Of a stretch of DNA of 11,487 nt, positions 1 to 6,044 are shown piece after piece (position 1 is the stretch's first letter; every line of letters begins with the position of its first letter). The position numbers and the translations under genes are program-made. The notes beneath the pieces were generated by a model, which was not told the DNA's origin, made no database searches, and saw only the letters and a list, made by a program, of their open reading frames with translations. Origin of the DNA: Pseudomonadota bacterium (GTDB lineage Bacteria > Pseudomonadota > Alphaproteobacteria > Acetobacterales > Acetobacteraceae); the NCBI GenBank assembly GCA_021808985.1, contig JAKBAQ010000068.1, positions 1 to 11,487 on the forward strand, read 5' to 3'.

Positions 1-7
1 TGTTTTC

Positions 8-47
8 GCCCGGCCCGGCGGCCCGGTGCAACGCCGCCGGGCCGGGC
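8..47 (-). terminator. GC-rich 15-bp hairpin downstream of kup (possible terminator)
   Basis: Positions 8-22 are perfectly complementary to 33-47, giving a 15-bp, all-G/C stem with a 10-nt loop. It lies about 85 bases beyond the kup stop codon, so it is placed to end the kup transcript. There is no U-tract after the stem on either strand; the only T-run (3-6) precedes it on the plus strand. It is therefore not a canonical intrinsic terminator. It could also be a bidirectional structure serving a gene left of the window. Confidence 0.4.
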
Positions 48-132
48 TCCTGCGGCTCCGGAGCATCATGCTGAATGGGCATGCCAGTTTATGGTGCCAG
101 GAACAGGCCCAAGGCAAGGCCGCTCAACGGGG

Positions 133-2007
133 TCAGATGGCGATGCTCACGCCCAGTTCGACGACACGGTCAGATGGGATCTGGAAGAATTCGGTGGCCG
201 GGATGGCGTTGCGCGCCATGCCCAGAAACAGCCGGCGGCGGAGGAAGCCAAGCTTTGGCACGGTGGTCAGCACATAACTCTCCCGCCCGAAAAAATAGCT
301 GGTGCTCATCGGGTCGAACGCCAAGCCGGGAAGCGTTTCAAGCGTGCGCGGCACATCCGGGCTTTCCATGAAGCCGAAATTGAGCCTCACCTGATATATG
401 CCCGGCGCCGCCTCCGTGAGCGTGGCCCGCTGCCTGGGCGTGGCATAGGGAATATCGAGCGTGCGGACGGTGACGAACAGCACCCGCTCATGCAGCACCT
501 TGTTGTGCTTGAGGTTGTGCAGCAGCGCGCCGGGCACATAGTCGGGATTTCCGGTCATGAACACGGCGGTGCCAGCGCAGCGCAGCACATGCGAATGGGG
601 CAGGCGGTTGATGAACAGGCTGAGCGACATGGCATCCTGCGCCCAGCGCGTGTAAATGAACGCACGCCCCCTCTGCCAGGTGGTCATCAGCGCGGCGACC
701 AGCAGCCCCATGCCGAGCGGCACCCAGCCGCCCTGGAAGAATTTGAGCAGATTGGCGCCGAAGAAGGCCAGATCGACGACGAGAAAGCCGCCGAACACCA
801 AAACCGTGACGGGCGCCGGCCAGTTGAACACCTTGCGGTAGACGAACATCGCCAGAATATTGGTGCACACGAATGTGCCGGTGACCGCGATGCCATAGGC
901 CCAGGCAAGGTTGTTGCTGGTATGGAAGGTCAGGATCAGCGCCGCGACGCCAAGGGCGAGCAGCAGGTTGACCTGCGGCATATAAATCTGTCCTTCGGCG
1001 GTGATGGAGGTGTGGCGTACCTCCATGCGCGGCAGCAGCCCGAGCTGAACGCATTGCCGCCCCATGGAATAGGCGCCGGAGATGACCGCCTGGCTGGCGA
1101 TGATGGTGGCCAGGGTGGAGAGAATGACCAGCGGAATCTGCAAAACAGCCGGCGCGGACATGAAGAACGGATTGGCGGCGGCGGCGGGGTTGGCCAGCAC
1201 CACGGCACCCTGGCCGAAATAATTAAGGGTCAGCGCGGGCAGGACGAACCAGGTCCAGGTGGCGCGGATCGGCTTGCGGCCGAAATGCCCCATATCGGCA
1301 TAGAGCGCCTCGGCGCCGGTTACCGCCAGCACGACCGCGCCGAGGATGACAAAGGCCGCGAATTCATGCCGCGCCATGAAGGACAGGCCATAGAGGGGAT
1401 TGATCCCCGCCAGCACGCCAGGGTCGGTTATGATATGGGTGAGGCCGAGCGCGCCGATCGCCAGAAACCACACCACCATCACCGGGCCGAACGCGCCGCC
1501 CACCGCGCCCGTGCCGCGCCGTTGCACCATGAACAGCCCGATGACCACCACCAGCGAGGCGGCTTCGACCAGGTTGTTTGACAAAGCCGGCCACACCACC
1601 TGCAAGCCCGAAACCGCCGAGAGCACAGAGATGGCAGGGGTGATCGTGCCGTCGCCAAAAAACAGTCCGGCGCCGAGAATGCCGATCAACCCGAGCGCCG
1701 CCCGCGCCCGCCCGCTGGCCGCGCCCTGGGCCAGTGCGGCGAGCGCCAATACGCCGCCCTCGCCATTATTGTCGGCGCGCATCACGAAGGTCACGTATTT
1801 GAGCGTGACGGTGATGATCAGCGCCCAGAATATCAGCGACAGCAGGCCGAAAATATCGGCGCGCGCCAGGCTGTGGGCGTTGAAGTAGCCCAGGCAGGTT
1901 TGCAGGGCGTAGAGCGGGCTGGTGCCGATATCGCCATAAACCACCCCCAGCGCCCCGATGAGCACCGGCAGGCGAAGCGTGTTTGCAGCAGGATTTGTGG
2001 CGGACAT
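133..2007 (-). CDS. kup: Kup-family potassium uptake transporter
   Basis: Inner-membrane potassium importer of the KUP/HAK/KT family, probably proton-coupled, and full length at 624 residues. The N-terminal signature GVVYGDIGTSPLY is at 21-33, with its conserved Asp at 26, followed by RADNNGEGG at 77-85. Further family motifs are FFGDGTITPAIS near 116-129 and GAEALYADMGHFG at 231-243. About twelve hydrophobic segments occupy residues 13-440. The hydrophilic C-terminal domain starts near 445 and carries the typical ending FFGRESYVL at 572-580 and RLFLGMARNA at 592-601. The ATG is placed as in known Kup proteins, about 20 residues before the signature. No clear Shine-Dalgarno precedes it. The gene stands alone: the next gene upstream on the same strand ends 197 bases away. 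The plus strand opposite is open for nearly 500 codons, but its protein is low-complexity and looks like a high-GC artefact. Confidence 0.97.
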   Translation of the reverse strand: MSATNPAANTLRLPVLIGALGVVYGDIGTSPLYALQTCLGYFNAHSLARADIFGLLSLIFWALIITVTLKYVTFVMRADNNGEGGVLALAALAQGAASGRARAALGLIGILGAGLFFGDGTITPAISVLSAVSGLQVVWPALSNNLVEAASLVVVIGLFMVQRRGTGAVGGAFGPVMVVWFLAIGALGLTHIITDPGVLAGINPLYGLSFMARHEFAAFVILGAVVLAVTGAEALYADMGHFGRKPIRATWTWFVLPALTLNYFGQGAVVLANPAAAANPFFMSAPAVLQIPLVILSTLATIIASQAVISGAYSMGRQCVQLGLLPRMEVRHTSITAEGQIYMPQVNLLLALGVAALILTFHTSNNLAWAYGIAVTGTFVCTNILAMFVYRKVFNWPAPVTVLVFGGFLVVDLAFFGANLLKFFQGGWVPLGMGLLVAALMTTWQRGRAFIYTRWAQDAMSLSLFINRLPHSHVLRCAGTAVFMTGNPDYVPGALLHNLKHNKVLHERVLFVTVRTLDIPYATPRQRATLTEAAPGIYQVRLNFGFMESPDVPRTLETLPGLAFDPMSTSYFFGRESYVLTTVPKLGFLRRRLFLGMARNAIPATEFFQIPSDRVVELGVSIAI

Positions 2008-2045
2008 GGCGGCAGCATCTCAGGTTGTTTCCGGCAAAATTACTG

Positions 2046-2059
2046 CCGGCGGCCGCCGG
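2046..2059. repeat. 14-bp perfect GC palindrome upstream of kup
   Basis: CCGGCGGCCGCCGG reads the same on both strands and lies about 40 bases before the kup ATG, in its presumed leader or promoter. It could be a protein-binding site or a leader hairpin, but such palindromes also arise by chance in very GC-rich DNA. I see no convincing -35/-10 pair for kup in the 197-base gap. Confidence 0.3.
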
Positions 2060-2180
2060 TTTCAAAGCCGGGGTTGGCGTTTTCTCCTGCTCTTTATGGT
2101 GGTTTTACCGATTAGCCGGCCCGGCGCGCGGCGGTAGGGAGGGGGTGGGGCGCCGGGCGCGCGGTTAGGCTGGAGATGGC

Positions 2181-2205
2181 ATCACGAAAATGTGATCATT
2201 TTTAT
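2181..2205 (+). repeat. Short inverted repeat ATCAC/GTGAT followed by a T-run
   Basis: ATCAC (2181-2185) and GTGAT (2192-2196) can form a 5-bp stem with a 6-nt loop, followed on the plus strand by CATTTTTAT. The arrangement resembles a weak plus-strand intrinsic terminator, yet no plus-strand gene precedes it. On the minus strand it sits just after the membrane-protein stop codon but lacks the trailing U-run. Function uncertain. Confidence 0.25.
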
Positions 2206-2948
2206 CAAGCCTTTATGCCCGGTTGCGAAACGGTAAGCCCAGCCTGGCGGTCGGCCATTTTCAGGCCGCGTTCTTCCTGCGCGATCGCCCGCAGGGTCAG
2301 CCAGCTCATCACCAGAAGCCATACGAAGAAAGCTCCCGCCGCAACCCAGTAGGCGAACAGCCCATTCCACGCGAAAGGCCCGGTTAGGAAGCAGAATGAA
2401 AAACCGCCAGGGACGAACAATACAGCCATCCAGATGTTAAAGAATCCGCTCCAGCGCGGAAATACCGGTGTGGCGCTGTTGTCCTGCAGCACGCCGGCCG
2501 CAAAGCCGCCAAACTGCACGATGAAGGTCGGGAAGGCTGGAATAATGATCAGCCAGCCGACATCGTTGAGCAGTTGCGTCAACGCCGGATCACGCTCCGG
2601 GCGGAAGGCGGCTATTGCGAAAATCATGGTGGGGAACATGACGGTCAGCACACCGATCGCGCCCGCGCCGAGTTGCAGATAGGGCGCCAGCCGGCTGATA
2701 CCTTGGATGCGCGAGAGCTGCACCGAAATGACGCCAACCAGGCTCATATAGCCCGCGATTCCGAACAAGCCCAGGATCATGCCGATTCGGATCATGCCCG
2801 CATTCGCCTGGTATAATGCCGCCACATGCGAGGCGTCCAGCGTTGGCGGCGGCGGCGGCACGAAGCCCGCCAGCAGCAATCCGCCTCCAAAGGTAAGCGC
2901 GCAAAACGGCCCGCCCCAGGCACTTATTTTCTGATCGAGAAGAGACAT
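2205..2948 (-). CDS. Six-helix integral membrane protein of unknown function
   Basis: A 247-residue protein I cannot assign to a named family. It is mostly hydrophobic, with about six predicted membrane segments near residues 14-30, 55-77, 91-113, 130-150, 168-187 and 195-219, and a charged tail from about 220. A proline run (31-35) follows the first helix. There are no obvious catalytic motifs or Cys/His clusters, so a small transporter or a membrane partner of another protein are both possible. The start is supported by an AGAGGGAA ribosome-binding sequence a few bases before the ATG. It is the last of three minus-strand genes (hydrolase, AraC regulator, this), 147 bases after the regulator, so it may be part of that regulon or have its own promoter. 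It appears less GC-rich than kup but richer than the other two. Confidence 0.8.
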   Translation of the reverse strand: MSLLDQKISAWGGPFCALTFGGGLLLAGFVPPPPPTLDASHVAALYQANAGMIRIGMILGLFGIAGYMSLVGVISVQLSRIQGISRLAPYLQLGAGAIGVLTVMFPTMIFAIAAFRPERDPALTQLLNDVGWLIIIPAFPTFIVQFGGFAAGVLQDNSATPVFPRWSGFFNIWMAVLFVPGGFSFCFLTGPFAWNGLFAYWVAAGAFFVWLLVMSWLTLRAIAQEERGLKMADRQAGLTVSQPGIKA

Positions 2949-3032
2949 TATTTCCCTCTGTTTTAAAATTTATGGATCATCATTAATCCAACCGACGTTT
3001 CAGGAAAAGCAAAAGATTTTTCAATTCCCGGA

Positions 3033-3049
3033 CAGGAATGAATTTCCTG
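3033..3049. repeat. Inverted repeat CAGGAA-N5-TTCCTG between regulator and membrane protein
   Basis: A perfect 6-bp inverted repeat with a 5-nt spacer (CAGGAATGAATTTCCTG) lies in the 147-base gap after the AraC-family gene and about 85 bases before the membrane-protein ATG. It could be a weak terminator for the regulator transcript, although no U-run follows on the minus strand. It could also be a dimeric-repressor site in the promoter of the membrane-protein gene. Confidence 0.3.
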
Positions 3050-3095
3050 GCTGATTGAGAAGATGTGCATAACCAAGACAGTGACGCCGATAAAA

Positions 3096-4163
3096 TTAGA
3101 GCCCACTGATTTTTCCATGGGCGTTTCGCCAAGCCCCCATGGGCACGTTGTTCCATTGCAAAAAAGCCCGGCGCAAACTTTGATCATTTTTAAATCCGAG
3201 TATATGCGCGATCTGCTTTGGTCCCAGGCTGGTTTCCCGCAGCAGAGCTTTCGCGTAATCATTGCGAAATTCTCCAAGAACCCGGGTAAAGCTTGTTCCC
3301 TCATTCGTCAGTTTTCGATTCAGCGTACGCGGACTGAGGCCAAGAGCCGCGGCGGTGGCATTCAATTTATAATCATTTTCCGTGGAAGAGATCAAAACCT
3401 GCCGCAGCTGATAAGCCGCGCCGTCTAGGCCGCCATCCGGGCGTTTAATCGCCAGATGTTCAACGAGCAGGTTAAGCAGCTCATCGTCACGTGACAAGAT
3501 CGGCATGTCCAATATGGCGGCGGGCAGGGTCAGGGCGTTTGTGTCACTTGAGAATTGGATGTCGCCAGGAATAAAAGCGCCATAGTCGACTCCTTCATTG
3601 GCCCGGTGCATGAACCGCGTTACCGCGGTTTTTCCATCGAACTTCGTGGTCTCATGAGCGAATCGCAGAAATGAACTGGCGAACTCCTCGGCGCAGAATC
3701 GTGCCAGTTTGGTGCCGTGCGCATGAACCGGCATGAATATAACCCGCCAGATATCATCCCTGATTTCCCAGCGATATCGTAAAGGATCACCGGCAACGTC
3801 GGCGAATTTAAGCCAGATTTCAAACGCGCGGCGCAATGTGCCGCAACTCAATATCGCATGCCCAACAATGCCCCATTCCGCAAGCCGGCGCTCAGCCCCG
3901 AAGGCAACGGCAAAATCCGCTGGCGCGGCCTCCGCGACGAGGCGCAGCATCGAGACATAGCTGGCGACGAGAATGTCCTTGTCATCCACCGATGCAACCT
4001 CGATCATCGTGGCCAGCGGCGCGGGAATGGTGACACCTCGTTTACCAAGGGCAATGCAGAAATTGCGAATCCTTTGTAACCTTGGTTGTTTCATGCTGGT
4101 TTTTCTGAAATTGGAGGCAAGTTGAATATTGGTGAAATCTGTTGGGCGGCCGTCAGCAGGCAT
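3096..4163 (-). CDS. AraC-family transcriptional regulator
   Basis: DNA-binding regulator of the AraC/XylS family, resembling the OruR/ArgR-like group with an 'arabinose-binding' N-terminal domain. The N-terminal ligand/oligomerisation domain spans about 40-225. The C-terminal AraC DNA-binding domain spans about 258-350 and contains two helix-turn-helices. The first includes LNATAAALGLSPRTLNRKL (267-285), the second KQIAHILGFKNDQSLRRAF (316-334). The effector is unknown. The start is uncertain: the ATG at 4163 gives 355 residues, while an in-frame ATG at 4094 gives 332. Neither has a good Shine-Dalgarno. It lies 126 bases after the hydrolase gene and before the membrane-protein gene, all on one strand. 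The best candidate target is the tandem 18-bp repeat at 5281-5319 upstream of the hydrolase. The gene looks clearly less GC-rich than kup or the P450, suggesting acquisition together with the hydrolase. Confidence 0.93.
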   Translation of the reverse strand: MPADGRPTDFTNIQLASNFRKTSMKQPRLQRIRNFCIALGKRGVTIPAPLATMIEVASVDDKDILVASYVSMLRLVAEAAPADFAVAFGAERRLAEWGIVGHAILSCGTLRRAFEIWLKFADVAGDPLRYRWEIRDDIWRVIFMPVHAHGTKLARFCAEEFASSFLRFAHETTKFDGKTAVTRFMHRANEGVDYGAFIPGDIQFSSDTNALTLPAAILDMPILSRDDELLNLLVEHLAIKRPDGGLDGAAYQLRQVLISSTENDYKLNATAAALGLSPRTLNRKLTNEGTSFTRVLGEFRNDYAKALLRETSLGPKQIAHILGFKNDQSLRRAFLQWNNVPMGAWRNAHGKISGL

Positions 4164-4204
4164 AAGTCAGCTTTGGGAGTGATCTTTTGCCATGTCATAG
4201 AGCA

Positions 4205-4210
4205 TATATA
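4205..4210 (-). promoter_or_regulatory. Candidate -10 element for the AraC-family gene
   Basis: TATATA on the minus strand lies about 40 bases before the ATG at 4163, in an AT-rich stretch between the hydrolase stop and the regulator. No good -35 hexamer is visible at 16-18 bases upstream, so this would be a weak or activated promoter. If real, its transcript would begin near 4197 and favour the upstream ATG. Confidence 0.2.
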
Positions 4211-4244
4211 GCCGCCTTACTGTGGAAAATACACTGGCCTGCCT

Positions 4245-4271
4245 GTATCATTGATACCGCCATCGATGGCG
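4245..4271. promoter_or_regulatory. Two abutting palindromes upstream of the AraC-family gene (possible operators)
   Basis: GTATCATTGATAC (4245-4257; 6-bp arms around one T) is followed with no gap by CGCCATCGATGGCG (4258-4271; 14-bp perfect palindrome). They lie between the hydrolase stop and the regulator start, about 80-110 bases upstream of the regulator ATG. Dyad sites at this place could bind a dimeric repressor of the regulator gene, or the pair could fold into two small hairpins ending hydrolase transcription. No U-run follows on the minus strand, which favours an operator. Confidence 0.35.
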
Positions 4272-4289
4272 TGAATATCCGCATCTATT

Positions 4290-5174
4290 TTATTTTTGCC
4301 GGATTGGAGCGTGCGGAAACGACTCTGGCACGAAGCGATATACGGCTGTAAACGGCTCGTTGATGGGATCGGTCGTCTTGAAAAAATCCAGAGCCGCCTG
4401 AATGCGCGCGGGCACGGGCATTTTGCCGGGGTCAAAGCCGGGTGAGAGCAGGGGCAACATGCGCGGCAAAGTCCAGGCAAGTTGCCGAGTCATGTTACGC
4501 GCCTGATGCAGGCGTGAGGCCCAGCGCCGGGATGGCGCCATGGCGGCGCGATCTTTTTTCAATAAGACCGAAGCACCGCGCCAGAAACAATAGTTGATGT
4601 GCCAAAAACTGTAGAAAAAACCAGCGAGGCGCAGAAAGTAGCTGCCGGAAACCGCGTTGAAAGCCTCATGGCAGGATGTCCGGTGTTCAAATTCCTCCGA
4701 AATATGCCAAAGCCACAAATTGGCTCCCGAAGGTTCAGCACCCTCGAAATATTGGTCGCATTGCTCGTATACATATTTCGCCACGAAGGTCGCCGTATTC
4801 TCAAACCCCGCGCAGTAGGCGGCGCAAAAAGCCAATGATTTTTTGTCGCGCAATGCCTTCAGCTCACCTGTTACCGCAGCTATGACTGGCTTAATCTCAT
4901 AGCCGGCATCCAGCAACAGCTTGTTGAACCGGTTATGGTAAAGTGTATGATTGCTCTCCTGCCTGATAAACAGCTCCAACTCTTCTTTGAGCGCGGGGTT
5001 GCCGTCACAATGTTGGGCGCGGATCTCGTTGGCGACATTGTTGAGCAGATGCTCAACCGGCGTGATGATGACGGACACGCCATTTAAATATTGCGCGAAC
5101 TCACGATCCTTCGACCACAGAATGGGGGTGACGCCTTGCTGAAAAGCGATGTCCGGGCGGCGGGGGGTCAGCAT
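4290..5174 (-). CDS. Predicted metal-dependent hydrolase (COG3687/PF10118-like), possibly a diiron protein
   Basis: A cytosolic 294-residue helical protein resembling the poorly characterised 'predicted metal-dependent hydrolase' family (COG3687). Conserved-looking blocks are the region around E41, QESNHTLYH (72-80), GFENTATF (123-130) and HISEEFEHRTSCHEAF (157-172). Two ExxH motifs (E73/H76 and E161/H164) plus single acidic residues at E41 and E125 give the ligand spacing of a four-helix ferritin-like diiron centre. The substrate is unknown, and hydrolase activity is only a family label. The reading frame is open to a GTG at 5204, but the ATG at 5174 has AAAGGA six bases ahead and is the better start. 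The tandem repeat at 5281-5319 lies about 107 bases upstream and the AraC-family gene follows 126 bases downstream, so this is the likely regulated gene. Base composition looks well below that of kup. Confidence 0.85.
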   Translation of the reverse strand: MLTPRRPDIAFQQGVTPILWSKDREFAQYLNGVSVIITPVEHLLNNVANEIRAQHCDGNPALKEELELFIRQESNHTLYHNRFNKLLLDAGYEIKPVIAAVTGELKALRDKKSLAFCAAYCAGFENTATFVAKYVYEQCDQYFEGAEPSGANLWLWHISEEFEHRTSCHEAFNAVSGSYFLRLAGFFYSFWHINYCFWRGASVLLKKDRAAMAPSRRWASRLHQARNMTRQLAWTLPRMLPLLSPGFDPGKMPVPARIQAALDFFKTTDPINEPFTAVYRFVPESFPHAPIRQK

Positions 5175-5241
5175 CTCAATTCCTTTGAATTTGGAATATT
5201 CCACGTTGGGCGCATGGCGGGGTATGGTTTAGTCAGTTGTG

Positions 5242-5270
5242 TAAATAAGCGGGCTGAAATTCAGATCCAA
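5242..5270 (-). promoter_or_regulatory. Candidate promoter of the hydrolase gene
   Basis: On the minus strand TTGGAT (5265-5270) and TATTTA (5242-5247) are separated by 17 bases. Each matches only half of the sigma-70 consensus, as expected of a promoter needing an activator. The -35 element begins ten bases downstream of the tandem repeat, so a bound AraC-type dimer would sit directly upstream of RNA polymerase. Confidence 0.35.
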
Positions 5271-5280
5271 CCAGATATCC

Positions 5281-5319
5281 TATACGGATTACGCCAAACA
5301 GTATACGGATTACGCCAAA
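5281..5319 (-). promoter_or_regulatory. Tandem 18-bp direct repeat, likely AraC-family operator
   Basis: TATACGGATTACGCCAAA occurs twice without a mismatch, at 5281-5298 and 5302-5319, separated by CAG, so the period is 21 bp (two helical turns). Known AraC-family operators such as araI1-araI2 are direct half-sites of about 17 bp with a 21-bp period. Here the repeat lies upstream of the hydrolase, just ahead of a weak promoter, with an AraC-family gene next door. That this regulator binds it is inference. It could also act on the plus-strand deformylase-like gene about 200 bases away, but that is less likely. Confidence 0.7.
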
Positions 5320-5522
5320 TCGCTGTTGCTCATGCCTGGCGAAGAGTGCCTCCACTTGCCGGTCGAAAATCGTTTCCGGTTTTAGGTAAAGCTCCCATTC
5401 CTCATTTTAGAGACGGCACAGCCAACTGCCACCCTGAAATTCCAATCAAGCACGCGCATGATCGTGATTATCGAATATTGCCGCCTCGCCTATGGGCCCG
5501 GCTTCGGGCTAGATACAGCGCA

Positions 5523-6017
5523 ATGGCCATTCGTGACATACTGAGATTCCCCGATCCCCGTCTGCGGCAGCCCGCGGCGCCTGTCAGTGTTTTCGATGAG
5601 GCTTTGCAAGCCTTGTCCGAAGACCTTCTCGACACCATGCGCGCGGCGCCGGGCATTGGCATCACCGCGCCGCATATAGGCGAATTCTGGCGTATTACCG
5701 TGCTTGAACTAACGCCGGGAGAGGTGCGCCTGTATGTCAATCCTCAGTTCATCTGGCGATCCGCCGAGCTTGCATCTCACGAGGAAGGCAGCGTCTCCAT
5801 GCCAGGGGCCATCGAGACGCTCGAGCGGCCAGCCCGCGTGCGTGTGAGCTATCAGGATATCAATGGCGCGGCGGCGGTGGAGGAAGCGGATGGCTTGCTC
5901 GCCGTCTGCCTGCAGCACGAAATCGACCAGTTGGACGGTATTTTCTGGATCCAGCGCCTCTCACGCCTGAGGCGCGAGAGGCTGGTGAAAAAATGGGAGA
6001 AGCAGGGGAGGCGGTGA
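5523..6017 (+). CDS. Peptide-deformylase-like protein lacking the canonical metal ligands
   Basis: A 164-residue protein with the whole peptide-deformylase fold by sequence: DILRFPDPRL at the N-terminus (5-14), then the three family motifs in order. Motif 1 is GIGITAPHIG (44-53), with His51 where active enzymes have Gln. Motif 2 is EEGSVSMPG (87-95), with Ser90 where EGCLS supplies the metal-binding Cys. Motif 3 is QHEIDQLDG (131-139), keeping His132 and Glu133 but with Gln136 replacing the second metal-binding His. Metal binding and deformylation as in Def are therefore unlikely. The intact fold and a recalled alphaproteobacterial paralogue group with the same changes argue for a kept, different function rather than decay. 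The ATG at 5523 fits family starts, although no Shine-Dalgarno is evident. The gene converges on the P450 gene with a 27-base gap. Confidence 0.88.
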   Translation: MAIRDILRFPDPRLRQPAAPVSVFDEALQALSEDLLDTMRAAPGIGITAPHIGEFWRITVLELTPGEVRLYVNPQFIWRSAELASHEEGSVSMPGAIETLERPARVRVSYQDINGAAAVEEADGLLAVCLQHEIDQLDGIFWIQRLSRLRRERLVKKWEKQGRR

Positions 6018-6044
6018 TCATGCTCACGCGCCCCCGCCAACCGC

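Larger units (their letters stand above)
5205..5522. other. Divergent intergenic region between hydrolase and deformylase-like gene
   Basis: This 318-base gap holds the hydrolase promoter candidate and tandem operator in its left part (5242-5319). The right part (about 5320-5522) shows no recognisable gene. The deformylase frame is open back to 5091, but the extra sequence has no recognisable coding content. A small hairpin, GCCCG (5496-5500) with CGGGC (5505-5509), lies 13 bases before the deformylase-like ATG. I see no convincing plus-strand promoter. Confidence 0.7.

Noticed and set aside
91..1581. A 496-codon plus-strand open frame opposite kup
   Set aside because: Its protein is low-complexity and rich in His, Arg, Gly, Glu and Gln, with no domain. 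It lies wholly antisense to a clear Kup transporter and is a high-GC shadow.
2190..2210. FNR/CRP-like half-sites around TTGATAAAAATGATCA
   Set aside because: Half-site spacing and sequence do not fit the TTGAT-N4-ATCAA consensus, and no oxygen-regulated gene is adjacent in the right orientation.
4267..4283. A degraded copy of the AraC-type repeat (GGCGTGAATATCCGCAT) upstream of the regulator itself
   Set aside because: It matches the 18-bp unit only when gaps are allowed and is not repeated at 21 bp, so autoregulation through it is not supported.
5281..5319. The two 18-bp repeats as the start of a CRISPR array
   Set aside because: There are only two copies with a 3-base spacer, and no cas genes; operator geometry fits better.
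5091..5522. N-terminal extension of the deformylase-like frame
   Set aside because: The family begins just before the DILRFPDPRL block at the 5523 ATG. The upstream open part has no recognisable protein and contains the tandem operator.
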